Positions 1-11,375 of a stretch of 17,901 bases of DNA are shown piece after piece. The notes below the pieces were generated by a model that saw nothing but the letters and a program-made list of their open reading frames with translations, did no database searches and was not told the origin of the DNA. Source of the DNA: Alphaproteobacteria bacterium. Lineage in GTDB: Bacteria; Pseudomonadota; Alphaproteobacteria; JAEULC01. Location: assembly GCA_020851015.1 (NCBI GenBank), contig JADZDN010000120.1:1-17901 (forward strand), in the 5' to 3' direction. Each line of letters begins with the position of its first letter. Positions within the stretch are counted from its first letter, which is position 1. The position numbers and the translations under genes were made by a program.

Positions 1-10
1 CGGCACCCTC

Positions 11-724
11 ATGGACTTGGCATCAATTCGTCGGGCGTACAAGCGCTATGCCGGCATGTACGACGTTGTGTTCGGCGCGCCGATGAATCCCGGCCGCAAG
101 CTGGCCGTCGCGACCGCCAACAAGAAACCGAAACAGCGCGTGCTGGAGGTCGGCGTAGGGACGGGTCTTGCCCTGCCGCTCTATCGACGCGACATCACCG
201 TCGTGGGTATCGACGTATCGAAGGAAATGCTGGATCGCGCGCGCGAGAAGGTCGAGGAAAAGGGGCTGCGCAACGTCGAGGCGCTGCTGGAGATGGACGC
301 GGAAAACCTGACCTTCCCCGACCATTCCTTCGATACGGTGATCGCGATGTACGTCGCCTCGGTCGTACCGCATCCCGAGCGGCTGATGGCCGAGATGCGC
401 CGGGTATGCAAGCCCGAGGGCGACATCATCATCGTAAACCACTTCACCTCGGACGGCGGGCCGCTGCGCGCCGTCGAATTCCTGATCAACCCGCTTTCCA
501 AGACGCTGGGCTGGCGGCCCGAGTTCGACCTGAAGCCGCTGCTGAAGTCGGCCGGGATCGAGGTGAAGTCGATCCGGCCCGCCCACCCCATGGGCATGTT
601 CAAGGTGATCCACTGCCGCAACAACCCGGCCCGCGTGCCGGCCGGCGCGGTGGGCGCCGGCGCCTACGGAGATGTCGACATCGGCGAACTTCGTACCGCC
701 GAGGTCCGTCGCTCTCGGCGGTAG
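11..724 (+). CDS. SAM-dependent methyltransferase, PmtA-like (phosphatidylethanolamine N-methyltransferase type)
   Basis: A 237-residue class I methyltransferase. The glycine-rich SAM loop VLEVGVGTGL lies at residues 44-53 and the acidic residue that ends strand 2 is D68 in GIDVS. The N-terminal AYKRYAGMYDVVFG and the post-loop region resemble the Rhodobacter-type PmtA proteins, which methylate phosphatidylethanolamine toward phosphatidylcholine at the inner face of the cytoplasmic membrane. That substrate is inferred from family resemblance; other small methyltransferases share the fold. The ATG at 11 gives the usual family N-terminus, but the frame is open to the window edge, so an upstream start cannot be excluded. 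About 30 C-terminal residues (AVGAGAYGDVDIGE and a basic end) look like a low-complexity tail. It is convergent with the RidA gene, with only three bases between the two stops, and probably is not part of the aminobenzoate pathway. Confidence 0.8.
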   Translation: MDLASIRRAYKRYAGMYDVVFGAPMNPGRKLAVATANKKPKQRVLEVGVGTGLALPLYRRDITVVGIDVSKEMLDRAREKVEEKGLRNVEALLEMDAENLTFPDHSFDTVIAMYVASVVPHPERLMAEMRRVCKPEGDIIIVNHFTSDGGPLRAVEFLINPLSKTLGWRPEFDLKPLLKSAGIEVKSIRPAHPMGMFKVIHCRNNPARVPAGAVGAGAYGDVDIGELRTAEVRRSRR

Positions 725-727
725 CGT

Positions 728-1126
728 TCAGGGCCGCGGCACCACCGCGGTCGCCTCGATCTCGACCTGGGCTCGATCTTCGATCAGCGCCGTGACCTGC
801 ACGACGGCCATCGCGGGATAGTGGCGGCCGACCACCTCGCGCCAGGCCGCGCCGACCTCCTTGAGCTGCGACAGGTAGGCGCGCTTGTCCGTCACGTACC
901 AGGTGGTGCGCACGATATGCTCCGGTCCCGCCCCGGCTGCGCGCAGCACGGCCACGATATTGAGCAAGGTCTGGCGCAGCTGGCCGGCGAAATCGTCGGA
1001 TTCGAACGCCTCGGTCAACGGATTCCAGCCGATCATCCCGCCCAGGAAAATCTGCCGGCCCTCGGCGACCACCGCGTTGCTGTAACCCTTGGGCCGCTTC
1101 CAGCCCGGCGGCAGTATCGGCGTCAT
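728..1126 (-). CDS. RidA/YjgF/YER057c/UK114-family protein, last gene of the aminobenzoyl-CoA operon
   Basis: A 132-residue single-domain Rid protein, the normal family length. The central FLGGMIGWNP and the end HYPAMAVVQVTALIEDR followed by VEIEATAVV are diagnostic. Characterised family members hydrolyse reactive enamines and imines. The Arg that binds the substrate carboxylate in RidA (Arg105 in E. coli, in a PAR context) is Met106 here (PAM), so this belongs with Rid subgroups lacking that Arg. The ATG at 1126 overlaps the ligase stop as ATGA, indicating translational coupling; a longer open frame upstream lies inside the ligase and is a shadow. It sits at the promoter-distal end of the operon. 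I infer a role in deaminating or detoxifying the enamine product of the 2-aminobenzoyl-CoA monooxygenase/reductase. A general housekeeping Rid role is the alternative. Confidence 0.88.
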   Translation of the reverse strand: MTPILPPGWKRPKGYSNAVVAEGRQIFLGGMIGWNPLTEAFESDDFAGQLRQTLLNIVAVLRAAGAGPEHIVRTTWYVTDKRAYLSQLKEVGAAWREVVGRHYPAMAVVQVTALIEDRAQVEIEATAVVPRP

Positions 1127-2762
1127 TGTCTGGCCTGCGACGCCATCAGACGCAGCTTGAAGCGTTGCAGCTTTCCGGTCTCGGTGCGCGGCAGGGCGTC
1201 CACGAACTCGATCGCGCGCGGATACTTGTAGGGGGCGATCTCGCGCTTCGCGAAGTCCTGCAGTTCCTTGACCGTCCGCTCCGTCGCGTCCGCGCGGTCG
1301 CGCAGCACCACATAGGCCTTGACGATCGCGCCGCGCTCCTCGTCGGGAGCGGCAACCACGCCGCATTCCCTTACCTTGGGATGGTCGAGCAGCACGCCCT
1401 CGACCTCCGGGCCCGAGATGTTGTAGCCGGCCGAGACGATCATGTCGTCGGTGCGCGCCGCGTACCAGAAATACCCGTCGGCATCGCGCGCATAGGCGTC
1501 GCCGGTAAAGTTCCAGCCGTCCCTGACATAGGCCTTCTGGCGTTCGTCCGCCAGGTAGCGGCAGCCCGTCGGACCGCGGACGGCGAGACGGCCGATCTGG
1601 CCGGGCGGCATCTCGTGGCCGTTGTCGTCGACCACCCGCGCCTCGTAGCCCGGAACCGCCCTGCCGGTCGAGCCCGGGCGGATGTCGTTGCCCGACGCGG
1701 CGATGAAGATGTGCAGCATTTCGGTTGCCCCGATACCGTCGATGATCGCAATGCCGGTAGCCTTCTTCCACGCTTCAAACGTCGCCAGCGGCAGATGCTC
1801 GCCGGCCGATACGCATTTGCGCAGCGTGGCGATGTCCGCCCCCTTCAGAAGGTCGAGCATGGCGCGATAGGCGGTCGGCGCGGTCGACAGGATCGTGGCG
1901 CGATTCTGCGCGATCGCGGCGAGCAGGTTGGGCGGGCTCGGGTGCTCGACCAGTGCCGCGGATGCGCCCATCCGGAGCGGAAACAGCAGATTGACCCCCA
2001 GGCCGAAGGTGAAGGCGAAGGGCGGCGAGCCGATGAACACGTCGTCGACGCTGGGCATGATGACGTGGCGCGGCGTGGTGTCGCAGATCGCCAGCAGGTC
2101 CCGATGGAAATGCATGGTGCCCTTGGCCGGCCCGGTCGTGCCCGAGGTGAAGGCGACAAGCGCCACATCGTCTGCGGCAGTATCGCAGGCCGTGAACCCC
2201 GCCGGCCCTGTCGCCATCAGGGCCTCGAGCGAGTCCGGGGCGCCTCCCGCGTTGAACGACACCACGCGCTCGAGCACCGCTGACCGCGACCTTACCGACT
2301 CCATATCCGCGCCGAAGCGCGCGTCGCACAGCGCAAAGCGGATGCGCGCCTTCTCGACGATATAGTCCAATTCGCGCGCGCGCAGCAGCGGCATGGTGTT
2401 GACCGCGATTCCGCCGGCCTTCCACACCGCCAGGCAGCAGGCCGCCATCATCGGGTTGTTGGGGCCGCGCAGCAGCACGCGGTTGCCCGGCACGAAGCCC
2501 ATGTCGTCGACCAGGACGCCGGCGATGCGGTCGATCCGCTCGGCCAGCAGCGCGTAGCTCCAGTGCGCCGCCGCGGACTTGAGCGCGATGCGGCCGCCCT
2601 GGCCGCGCTCGATCCAGCGGTCAACGAACTCGACCGCCGCGTTCAGCCGGTCGGGATAGACGAGCCCGGGCGCACGGTCGAACACCAGCTCGGGCCACTG
2701 GTCCGCCGGCGGCAGGTTGTCGCGCGCGAAGCTGTCGACATGGCCGGACGGAAGCATCGCGA

Positions 2763-2766
<4 letters not shown>
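1123..2766 (-). CDS. abmG: 2-aminobenzoate-CoA ligase (benzoate-CoA ligase family)
   Basis: A 547-residue AMP-forming aryl-CoA ligase that would activate 2-aminobenzoate (anthranilate) with ATP and CoA in the cytoplasm. Visible ANL-superfamily motifs are the P-loop [10 protein letters not shown] at 207-216, the A5 motif DGIGATEM at about 343-350, TGD at 421-423, the hinge region [13 protein letters not shown] at 438-450, and the catalytic Lys at 532 in [10 protein letters not shown]. The [11 protein letters not shown] segment and overall layout fit the benzoate/2-aminobenzoate-CoA ligase branch rather than long-chain acyl ligases. Substrate choice also rests on the adjoining fused monooxygenase/reductase gene. 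The ATG at 2766 overlaps the acyl-CoA dehydrogenase stop as ATGA; a second ATG three codons later is possible but loses the overlap. The downstream end overlaps the RidA start by 4 bp. Other ortho-substituted benzoates such as salicylate cannot be excluded. Confidence 0.87.
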
Positions 2767-3935
<1,169 letters not shown>

Positions 3936-3940
3936 CGCTT

Positions 3941-4051
3941 CCCTCACCCTCCCAGCGCTTCGCGCTGGGCCCCTCCCTCTCCCGAGGGGAGAGGGCTTCC
4001 CAACCCTCTCCCGTCGGGAGAGGGTGGCGAGCGCAGCGAGCCGGGTGAGGG
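3941..4051. repeat. GC-rich imperfect inverted repeat between hydratase and dehydrogenase genes
   Basis: The region begins CCCTCACCCTCCC and ends GGGTGAGGG. Inside are smaller hairpins: CCAGCGC/GCGCTGG, CCCTCTCCCG/CGGGAGAGGG and GCTCGCTGCGCTCGC-type arms on the right side. The layout resembles dispersed intergenic palindromes common in high-GC proteobacteria. It could act as an mRNA hairpin that stabilises or attenuates the polycistronic transcript, changing the ratio of upstream to downstream products. The last bases of the window (17893-17901, CCCTCACCC) look like the start of another copy. No coding capacity is seen. Confidence 0.7.
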
Positions 4052-4068
4052 AATCGCGTGGATCATCT

Positions 4069-4878
4069 TCAATTCCCCTCGAACACCGGTGTTTGCTTCG
4101 CGGCGAAGGCGCGGTAGGCGCGGGCGAAATCCTTGGTCGCCATGCACACGGCCTGGGCCTGGGCCTCGGCTTCGATCGCCTGCTCGATCGTCATGGTCCA
4201 TTCCTGGTGCAGCATCGTCTTGGTCATGGCATGGGCGAAGCTGGGTCCGGCGGCAAGCTGTTCGGCCATTGCCGTCGCCTCGTCGAGCACGGATTCGGGC
4301 GCCGAAAGCTTGTTGTAGAAGCCCCAGCGCTCGGCCTCGGCGCCGGCCATCGAGCGACCGGTATAAAGCAGCTCGGCGGCGCGGCCCTGGCCGACGATGC
4401 GCGGCAGCATGGCGCAGGCCCCCATGTCGCAGCCCGCCAGGCCCACGCGCGCGAACAGGAAGGCGACCTTGCTGCGCTCGGTGCCATAGCGCAGGTCGGA
4501 CGCCATGGCGATGCAGGCGCCGGCGCCGGCGCACACCCCGTCGATCGCCGCCACGATCGGCTGCGGGCATTCGCGCATCGCCTGCACCAGCGCGCCGGTC
4601 ATGCGCGTGAAGCGGACCAGGCCGGGCATGTCCATCGCGACCAGCGGCCCGATGATGTCGTGCACGTCGCCGCCCGAGCAGAAATTTCCGCCCGCGCCGG
4701 TGACGACCACGGCCTTGACGTCCTCGGCCTGCCTCAGCCAGCGGAACGTGTCGCGCAATTCGGCATAGGAATCGAAGGTCAGCGGGTTCTTGCGCTCGGG
4801 CCGGTCGAGCGTCACGGTCGCCACCCGGTTCTTGACGCGCCAGCGGAAATGCCGGGGAGAGAGATCGGCTGCCTTCAT
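4069..4878 (-). CDS. enoyl-CoA hydratase/isomerase-family (crotonase) protein
   Basis: A 269-residue crotonase-fold protein. The N-terminal [17 protein letters not shown] (19-35) and the oxyanion-hole segment [11 protein letters not shown] (61-71) are typical, followed by the second oxyanion loop [19 protein letters not shown] at 114-132. In this operon it should hydrate, or open the ring of, an alicyclic unsaturated CoA thioester produced from 2-aminobenzoyl-CoA. The two catalytic Glu positions of classical hydratases are not obvious: the first appears as C122 and the second as D151 in GLAGCDMGA, so the reaction may be isomerisation, hydrolysis or ring cleavage rather than plain hydration. 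The ATG at 4878 overlaps the MarR stop as ATGA. A much longer open frame upstream lies inside the MarR gene and is not real. The assignment to the pathway rests on neighbourhood. Confidence 0.87.
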   Translation of the reverse strand: MKAADLSPRHFRWRVKNRVATVTLDRPERKNPLTFDSYAELRDTFRWLRQAEDVKAVVVTGAGGNFCSGGDVHDIIGPLVAMDMPGLVRFTRMTGALVQAMRECPQPIVAAIDGVCAGAGACIAMASDLRYGTERSKVAFLFARVGLAGCDMGACAMLPRIVGQGRAAELLYTGRSMAGAEAERWGFYNKLSAPESVLDEATAMAEQLAAGPSFAHAMTKTMLHQEWTMTIEQAIEAEAQAQAVCMATKDFARAYRAFAAKQTPVFEGN

Positions 4879-5351
4879 GCGCTCCTGCCTTCCATCGCAT
4901 CCATCGCGGCGGGTTCGAACCGCCGCTTGACCGCGCCGAGCAGCCGGGCGAGTTCGTCGCGCTGGCGGTCGTCGAGCCCGGCAAACACCTCGGCGATCCA
5001 ACCTGCATGCACCGGCGCCATCACCGCAAAGACGCGCCGGCCCGCGCCGGTCAGGCGCACCGTCGCGGAGCGCCGGTCGGCCGCATCGACGCGCCGCTCG
5101 ACCAGCCCCTCGCGGATCAGCCGCGCCACCAGGCCCGTCACGTTGCCGTTGGTCACCATCATGCGCCTGGACAGCTCGGTCATGGTCAACCCGTCCGGCG
5201 CATGATCGAGCTGGGCCAGAAGGTCGAAGCGCGGCAGGGTGGAGCCGAAGCGCTCGCGCAGTCCCACCCGCACCCGCGATTCGATCAGGTTCGAGGTCGA
5301 CAGCAGCCGCAGCCACAGGCGCAGCGCAGCGCGCGTTTCGCCCGCGCTCAC
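4875..5351 (-). CDS. MarR-family transcriptional regulator embedded in the operon
   Basis: A 158-residue winged helix-turn-helix regulator of MarR type. The DNA-binding part is at about residues 54-100: [20 protein letters not shown] forms the helix-turn-helix and [17 protein letters not shown] the wing, with the typical DxRR. Flanking helices at both ends fit the dimerisation domain. The GTG at 5351 overlaps the SDR stop (GTGA), preceded by GGAGAG at a suitable distance; the long open frame upstream is a shadow of the SDR gene. It is co-translated with catabolic genes on both sides, which implies autoregulation. Its likely target is the 22-bp inverted repeat over the operon promoter at 8462-8483. 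By analogy with MarR proteins that respond to aryl-CoA thioesters, 2-aminobenzoyl-CoA is a plausible inducer; this is inference. Confidence 0.9.
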   Translation of the reverse strand: MSAGETRAALRLWLRLLSTSNLIESRVRVGLRERFGSTLPRFDLLAQLDHAPDGLTMTELSRRMMVTNGNVTGLVARLIREGLVERRVDAADRRSATVRLTGAGRRVFAVMAPVHAGWIAEVFAGLDDRQRDELARLLGAVKRRFEPAAMDAMEGRSA

Positions 5352-6126
5352 GGCGTCTCTCCGCCCGAGATCGCGATGGCCTGGCCGGTGATCGCGCCGG
5401 CCTCGGCGCCGCACAGGAACAGCACGGCCGCCGCGACCTCCGCCGGCGCTATCAGCCGCCCCTGCGGGTTGGCGCGCGCCAGGTCGGCCCGCGCCTCGTC
5501 CGCGCTGCGCCCGGTCTTGGCGGTGATGCGCCGGACGCTCGCCGCCACCATGTCGGTGTCGGTGTATCCCGGGCAGACCGCGTTGACCGTCACGCCTGCC
5601 TTCGCCGTCTCCTGCGCCAGCGCGCGGGTCAGGCCCACGACGCCATGCTTGGCCGCGCAATAGGCCGTGACATAGGCATAGCCTTTGAGCCCCGCGGTGC
5701 TGGCGATGTTGACGATGCGGCCCTGGCCGCGCTCGAGCATCGCCGGCAGGGCGGCGCGGCTGCACAGGTAGGTGCCGGTGAGGTTGACCGCGAGCATCCG
5801 CTGCCACAGTACGGGATCGGTGCGATGGAATGGCGCGCTTTCGGCCTGGCCGGCGTTGTTGACCAGGATGCCCGGCGCATCGAAGCCCTGGCATGCGCGG
5901 TCATAGGCGCGCGCGACCTGCGCGGCATCCGCGACATCGCCGGGCACCGCCTGCACCGCGATCTTTGCCGCGCGCAGATCGTGCGCCGCCTTGTCCAGCC
6001 GCGCCCCGTCGCGCCCCATCAGCGTGATGCGCGCGCCTTCCGCGCCAAGCGCGCGGGCGATGGCCAGGCCGATGCCGCTGCCCCCGCCGGTCACCAGCGC
6101 ATGCGCGCCGTTGAGGTTCGCCGCCA

Positions 6127-6127
<1 letters not shown>
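5348..6127 (-). CDS. SDR-family 3-hydroxyacyl-CoA dehydrogenase-like oxidoreductase
   Basis: A 259-residue classical short-chain dehydrogenase/reductase. The NAD(P)-binding TGGGSGIG is at 13-20, NNAG at 90-93, and the catalytic N115, S143, Y156 and K160 are all present (AYCAAK). A conserved PGYTDTDM follows the active site, and the C-terminal ISGGE is standard. In the aerobic 2-aminobenzoyl-CoA cluster a dehydrogenase at this step oxidises a hydroxyl on the alicyclic CoA thioester; that assignment rests on context, since SDR sequence alone does not fix the substrate. The ATG at 6127 shares one base with the stop of the preceding gene (TGATG). The 3' end overlaps the MarR GTG start. The protein appears complete. 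Confidence 0.9.
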
Positions 6128-8427
<2,300 letters not shown>

Positions 8428-8461
8428 GGGCCTTGCGCCCTCCTCCGCGACTGCAGCGGCA

Positions 8462-8483
8462 GATACTTTAGGCTTAAAATATC
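8462..8483. promoter_or_regulatory. 22-bp AT-rich inverted repeat, candidate MarR operator
   Basis: The left half reads GATACTTTAGG and the right half CTTAAAATATC; comparing the site with its own reverse complement gives 18 identical positions of 22. It stands out as an AT-rich island in very GC-rich DNA. It starts 35 bases upstream of the monooxygenase/reductase start codon and overlaps the -10 and spacer of the predicted promoter. Size, symmetry and location fit a MarR-dimer operator, and the operon encodes a MarR protein. No second copy was noticed by eye elsewhere in the window. Confidence 0.65.
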
Positions 8484-8493
8484 GCCCTGTCCA
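8465..8493 (-). promoter_or_regulatory. predicted sigma70-type promoter of the aminobenzoyl-CoA operon
   Basis: On the minus strand a -35 hexamer TGGACA (8493-8488, one mismatch to TTGACA) is followed by a 17-base spacer and the -10 hexamer TAAAGT (8470-8465, four of six consensus positions). Transcription would start near 8458, leaving a leader of about 30 bases with a GGAGGAGGG ribosome site before the ATG at 8427. The candidate operator covers the spacer and -10, so a bound repressor would block RNA polymerase. Confidence 0.55.
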
Positions 8494-8555
8494 GCGCCGC
8501 CGCGCTGGCCCCGGCTGGGACGGCGCTATAGGGTGCGGCGCGGGAACGCGCGCGG

Positions 8556-8674
8556 CTTCATCCTTCGAGACGGCCGCTGTCGCGGCCTCCTCAGGATGAC
8601 GCGTTTCTTCGGGCATTCTCCCAAGCCTTCGCGTCATCCTGAGGAGGGCCGCAGGCCCGTCTCGAAGGATGAAG
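8556..8674. repeat. long imperfect palindrome, dispersed-repeat type
   Basis: The left arm (8556-8603) begins CTTCATCCTTCGAGACGG and ends CCTCCTCAGGATGACGCG. The right arm (8630-8674) is its near-complement, ending CTCGAAGGATGAAG, with a 26-base central loop. Motifs of this kind (TCATCCTTCGAGACG...CTCCTCAGGATGA) are frequent intergenic repeats in alphaproteobacteria as I recall them. It separates the operon promoter from the proline racemase-family gene and ends only 23 bases before that gene's start, so its hairpin could affect the gene's expression. Confidence 0.75.
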
Positions 8675-8697
8675 GACGCCGAACGACGAGGAACGCG

Positions 8698-9729
8698 ATG
8701 CGCTGGTCCAGGACCGTGGCGATGATCGAGGCCCATGCCGAGGGCGAGGTAGGGCGGGTAGTGACGGGCGGGGTGCTCGACGTGCCGGGTGCCTCGATGC
8801 TGGAGAAGCTCGCCTACCTCAACGACAAGGACGACAGCCTGCGGCGCTTCCTGGTGTTCGAGCCGCGCGGCTATCCGGCGATGAGCACCAACCTGGTGTT
8901 CCCGCCCACGCGGCCCGACGCCGACGCCGCCTTCATCGTGCTGCAGGGCGACCGGGCGCACGCCATGTCGGGATCGAACGCGATCTGCGTCACCACCGCG
9001 CTGCTCGAAACCGGCGTGATCGCGATGAAGGAGCCGGAGACGGTGGTGCGCTGGGACACCGCCGCCGGTCTCGTCACCGCCACGGCCGCGTGTCGCGACG
9101 GCAAATGCGAGCGCGTGCGGCTGGCGATGAACCCCAGCTTCGTGCACGAACTGGACGTGACGGTGGACGTGGACGGCGTGGGCAAGGTCAAATGCGACAT
9201 CGCCTTCGGCGGCGTGTTCTACGCGCTGATCGATCCGCGGCCGCTGGGCCTCAGCATCGAGCCCGACCAGGCCCGCGCGCTGGTGCAGGCGGGCATCCAG
9301 ACGCACCGCGCGCTCAACAAGAAGTTCGCGATCAAGCATCCCGAGCTGCCGGGGATCGAGGGCATCGCCTACACCATGTTCGTCGACCGCGACGAGGAAG
9401 GGCTTCTGGGCGCGACGGTGATGGCGCCGGGGCGGCTCGACCGCTCGCCCTGCGGCACCGGCAACAGCGCCCGGCTGGCGGTGCGCCACGCGCGCGGCGA
9501 AGCGAAGCCTGGCGACAAGATACTCGCGCGCTCGGTGATCCGCAGCCGCTTCGACGTGGGGTTTCTCGGCCTGACCGAGGTCGCGGGCCGCGACGCCGTG
9601 CTGCCCGAGATCACCGGCCGCGGCTGGATTCATGGCATCCACCACGTCGGCGTCGACCCGACCGACCCCTACCCCCAGGGCTACAAGCTGGCCGACATCT
9701 GGGGCGACGGGTTCGATCTTCTAAAGTGA
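8698..9729 (+). CDS. proline racemase-superfamily protein (hydroxyproline epimerase/dehydratase-like)
   Basis: A 343-residue proline racemase-fold protein. The second catalytic block [15 protein letters not shown] (248-262) carries C252. The first block reads AMSGSNAIC at 89-97, so the usual first Cys (MCGH in proline racemase) is Ser91. Ser/Cys pairs occur in superfamily members acting as 4-hydroxyproline 2-epimerases or trans-3-hydroxyproline dehydratases, as far as I recall, so either activity is possible. The true substrate is unknown. The ATG at 8698 is preceded by GAGGA about seven bases upstream; the frame is open farther upstream but only through the palindromic repeat and the opposing gene. 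It is divergent from the aminobenzoyl-CoA operon and convergent with the ligase at 9873. A link to anthranilate breakdown is not evident; it may act on an imino acid in amino acid metabolism. Confidence 0.85.
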   Translation: MRWSRTVAMIEAHAEGEVGRVVTGGVLDVPGASMLEKLAYLNDKDDSLRRFLVFEPRGYPAMSTNLVFPPTRPDADAAFIVLQGDRAHAMSGSNAICVTTALLETGVIAMKEPETVVRWDTAAGLVTATAACRDGKCERVRLAMNPSFVHELDVTVDVDGVGKVKCDIAFGGVFYALIDPRPLGLSIEPDQARALVQAGIQTHRALNKKFAIKHPELPGIEGIAYTMFVDRDEEGLLGATVMAPGRLDRSPCGTGNSARLAVRHARGEAKPGDKILARSVIRSRFDVGFLGLTEVAGRDAVLPEITGRGWIHGIHHVGVDPTDPYPQGYKLADIWGDGFDLLK

Positions 9730-9751
9730 TACAAGGCCATATTCTTTTTTA

Positions 9752-9857
9752 GTCCCCCCTCCCTTGATGGGAGGGGGTTAGGGGGAGGGTGATGGTCTCG
9801 CGAGAGCGGAGCGCATGCCCCCTCCCCCTATCCCCCTCCCGCGAGGGGAGGGGGGAC
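9752..9857. repeat. C/G-run inverted repeat between convergent genes, possible bidirectional terminator
   Basis: The left arm (9752-9790) reads GTCCCCCCTCCCTTGATGGG and then runs of G; the right arm (9818-9857) is its near reverse complement ending GGGGAGGGGGGAC. The loop is about 27 bases. It lies between the convergent ends of the proline racemase-family gene and the ligase gene, where a two-way transcription stop would be expected. The G runs at 9769-9789 also fit a G-quadruplex pattern. A short T run (9745-9750) precedes it. Confidence 0.7.
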
Positions 9858-9872
9858 CGAAAGTGAGGGCGG

Positions 9873-11375
9873 CTACTTCTTCACCATCGCCCGCAATTCG
9901 TACCGCAGCAGCTTGCCCATCGCGTTGCGCGGCAGCCGCTCGACGATCACCACGTCGCGCGGATGCTTGAAGCGGGCGAGGCGGCCTTCGAACTTCGCCA
10001 GAATCGCCGCGACGTCGGGGCGCACCCCGGATCGCGGCACGACCACCGCCACCGGCTCCTCGCCCCATTTGGGATGCGGGCGGGCGACTACCGCGCATTC
10101 CGCGACCGACGGGTCTTCCAGCAGCACCGCTTCCAGCTCGGCCGGGTAGATGTTCTCGCCGCCCGAGATGATCAGGTCCTTGCGCCGCTCGTCGATCCAG
10201 AAGAAGCCGTCGGCGTCGCGATGCGCGATGTCGCCGGTGCGGAACCAGCCCGCGCGGAACGCCTCGGCCGTCGCCGCGGGATCGCGCCAGTATTCGCGCA
10301 TCAGGTTGGGGCCGCGGACCTCGATCTCGCCGCGCACGCCGGGCGCGACCTCGCTGCCCCCATCGTCCACGATCCGCGCCTGGCAGTGCTTGGCCGGCAG
10401 GCCGGTCGAGCCGACGCGCTGGGCGTGTTCCACGCGCTGGTAGACCGCGATCGGCGCGGTCTCCGTCGAGCCGTAGACCTGGATCACCGGCACCCCCCGC
10501 GCATGAAAGGCGTGGATCAGATGCGCCGGCACGATCGACGAGCCGGTGGTGACCGCGCGCAGGCTCGAAAAATCGATCGCGGCCCAACCGGGACGGTCGA
10601 TCAGCGCCTGCATGGTCGCGGGCACCAGCACGCAAAGCGAAGGCCGGTCGGCCTGGATCGCGTCGAGCGTCGCCGCCGGGTCGAAGCGGCGATGCAGCAG
10701 CACCTCCGCGCCCGCGCGCAAGGCCGGCAGGGTCTGGATATTGAGGCCGCCGACATGGAACATCGGCAGCACGGTCAACACGCGGTCCTCGGCGGTCATG
10801 CCGTGCATATCGGCGCTGTTCAGCGCGTTCCATTCCAGCGCGTCCTGGGTCAGCACCGCGCCCTTGGGGCGGCCGGTCGTGCCCGAGGTGTAGACGAGCA
10901 GCACCGGCGAATCGGCCGTTCCCGCGACCGGCACGTCCGGGCTCCGCGCATCGGCCAGCGCCATCGCGCCGAACCACCGCGTCTCGTCGGCGCCGAAGTG
11001 CCTGCCCTTGATGGAAGGCAGGTCGGGCAGGATCGCCGCGAGCCCTGCGCGGAATTCCTCCTCCGCGAAGATCAGCTTGGGCTCGGCGTTCTTGAGGATA
11101 TAGGCGTGCTCGGGCGGGGCGAGGCGCCAGTTGAGCGGCAGCAGCATCGCGCCCAGCCGCGCGCAGGCGAGCAGCAGCAGGATCATCTCGGGCCGGTTGA
11201 GGCCGAGATAGGCGATCCGGTCGCCCGGCCCGATGCCGCTGTGCGCCATCACCCAGGCGATCGCGCGCACCCGCCGCTCGATCTCGGCATAGTCGACGGC
11301 CCTGCCCTCGAACCGGATCGCGGTCTTGCCCGGCGTCGCCGTGGCGTGGCGCTCGATCCAGGCGGTAAGGGTCAC
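9873..11375 (-). CDS. AMP-forming acyl-CoA ligase (long/medium-chain fatty-acid or aryl type)
   Basis: A 500-residue ANL-superfamily ligase that makes a CoA thioester from a carboxylic acid, ATP and CoA. Motifs are YTSGTTGRPKG at 162-172, YGSTETAP at 301-308, RTGD at 379-382, RRKDLIISGGENIYP at 397-411, and the catalytic K488 in PRNAMGKLLR. The IISGGENIYPAELE hinge is typical of fatty-acyl and short aryl acid ligases (FadD-like, class I), so the substrate cannot be fixed. The GTG at 11375 overlaps the stop of the ACAD-fold gene (GTGA) and gives the normal start VTLTAWIERH; further upstream open frame is shadow. It is coupled to the ACAD-fold gene, so the two probably act on the same acid. Distinct from the 2-aminobenzoate-CoA ligase at 1123-2766. 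Confidence 0.88.
   Translation of the reverse strand: MTLTAWIERHATATPGKTAIRFEGRAVDYAEIERRVRAIAWVMAHSGIGPGDRIAYLGLNRPEMILLLLACARLGAMLLPLNWRLAPPEHAYILKNAEPKLIFAEEEFRAGLAAILPDLPSIKGRHFGADETRWFGAMALADARSPDVPVAGTADSPVLLVYTSGTTGRPKGAVLTQDALEWNALNSADMHGMTAEDRVLTVLPMFHVGGLNIQTLPALRAGAEVLLHRRFDPAATLDAIQADRPSLCVLVPATMQALIDRPGWAAIDFSSLRAVTTGSSIVPAHLIHAFHARGVPVIQVYGSTETAPIAVYQRVEHAQRVGSTGLPAKHCQARIVDDGGSEVAPGVRGEIEVRGPNLMREYWRDPAATAEAFRAGWFRTGDIAHRDADGFFWIDERRKDLIISGGENIYPAELEAVLLEDPSVAECAVVARPHPKWGEEPVAVVVPRSGVRPDVAAILAKFEGRLARFKHPRDVVIVERLPRNAMGKLLRYELRAMVKK

Noticed and set aside
8428..9645. Minus-strand extension of the monooxygenase/reductase frame by about 400 codons
   Set aside because: The frame runs through the palindromic repeat and antisense to the proline racemase-family gene. 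The real N-terminus [12 protein letters not shown] starts at 8427 with its own ribosome site and promoter.
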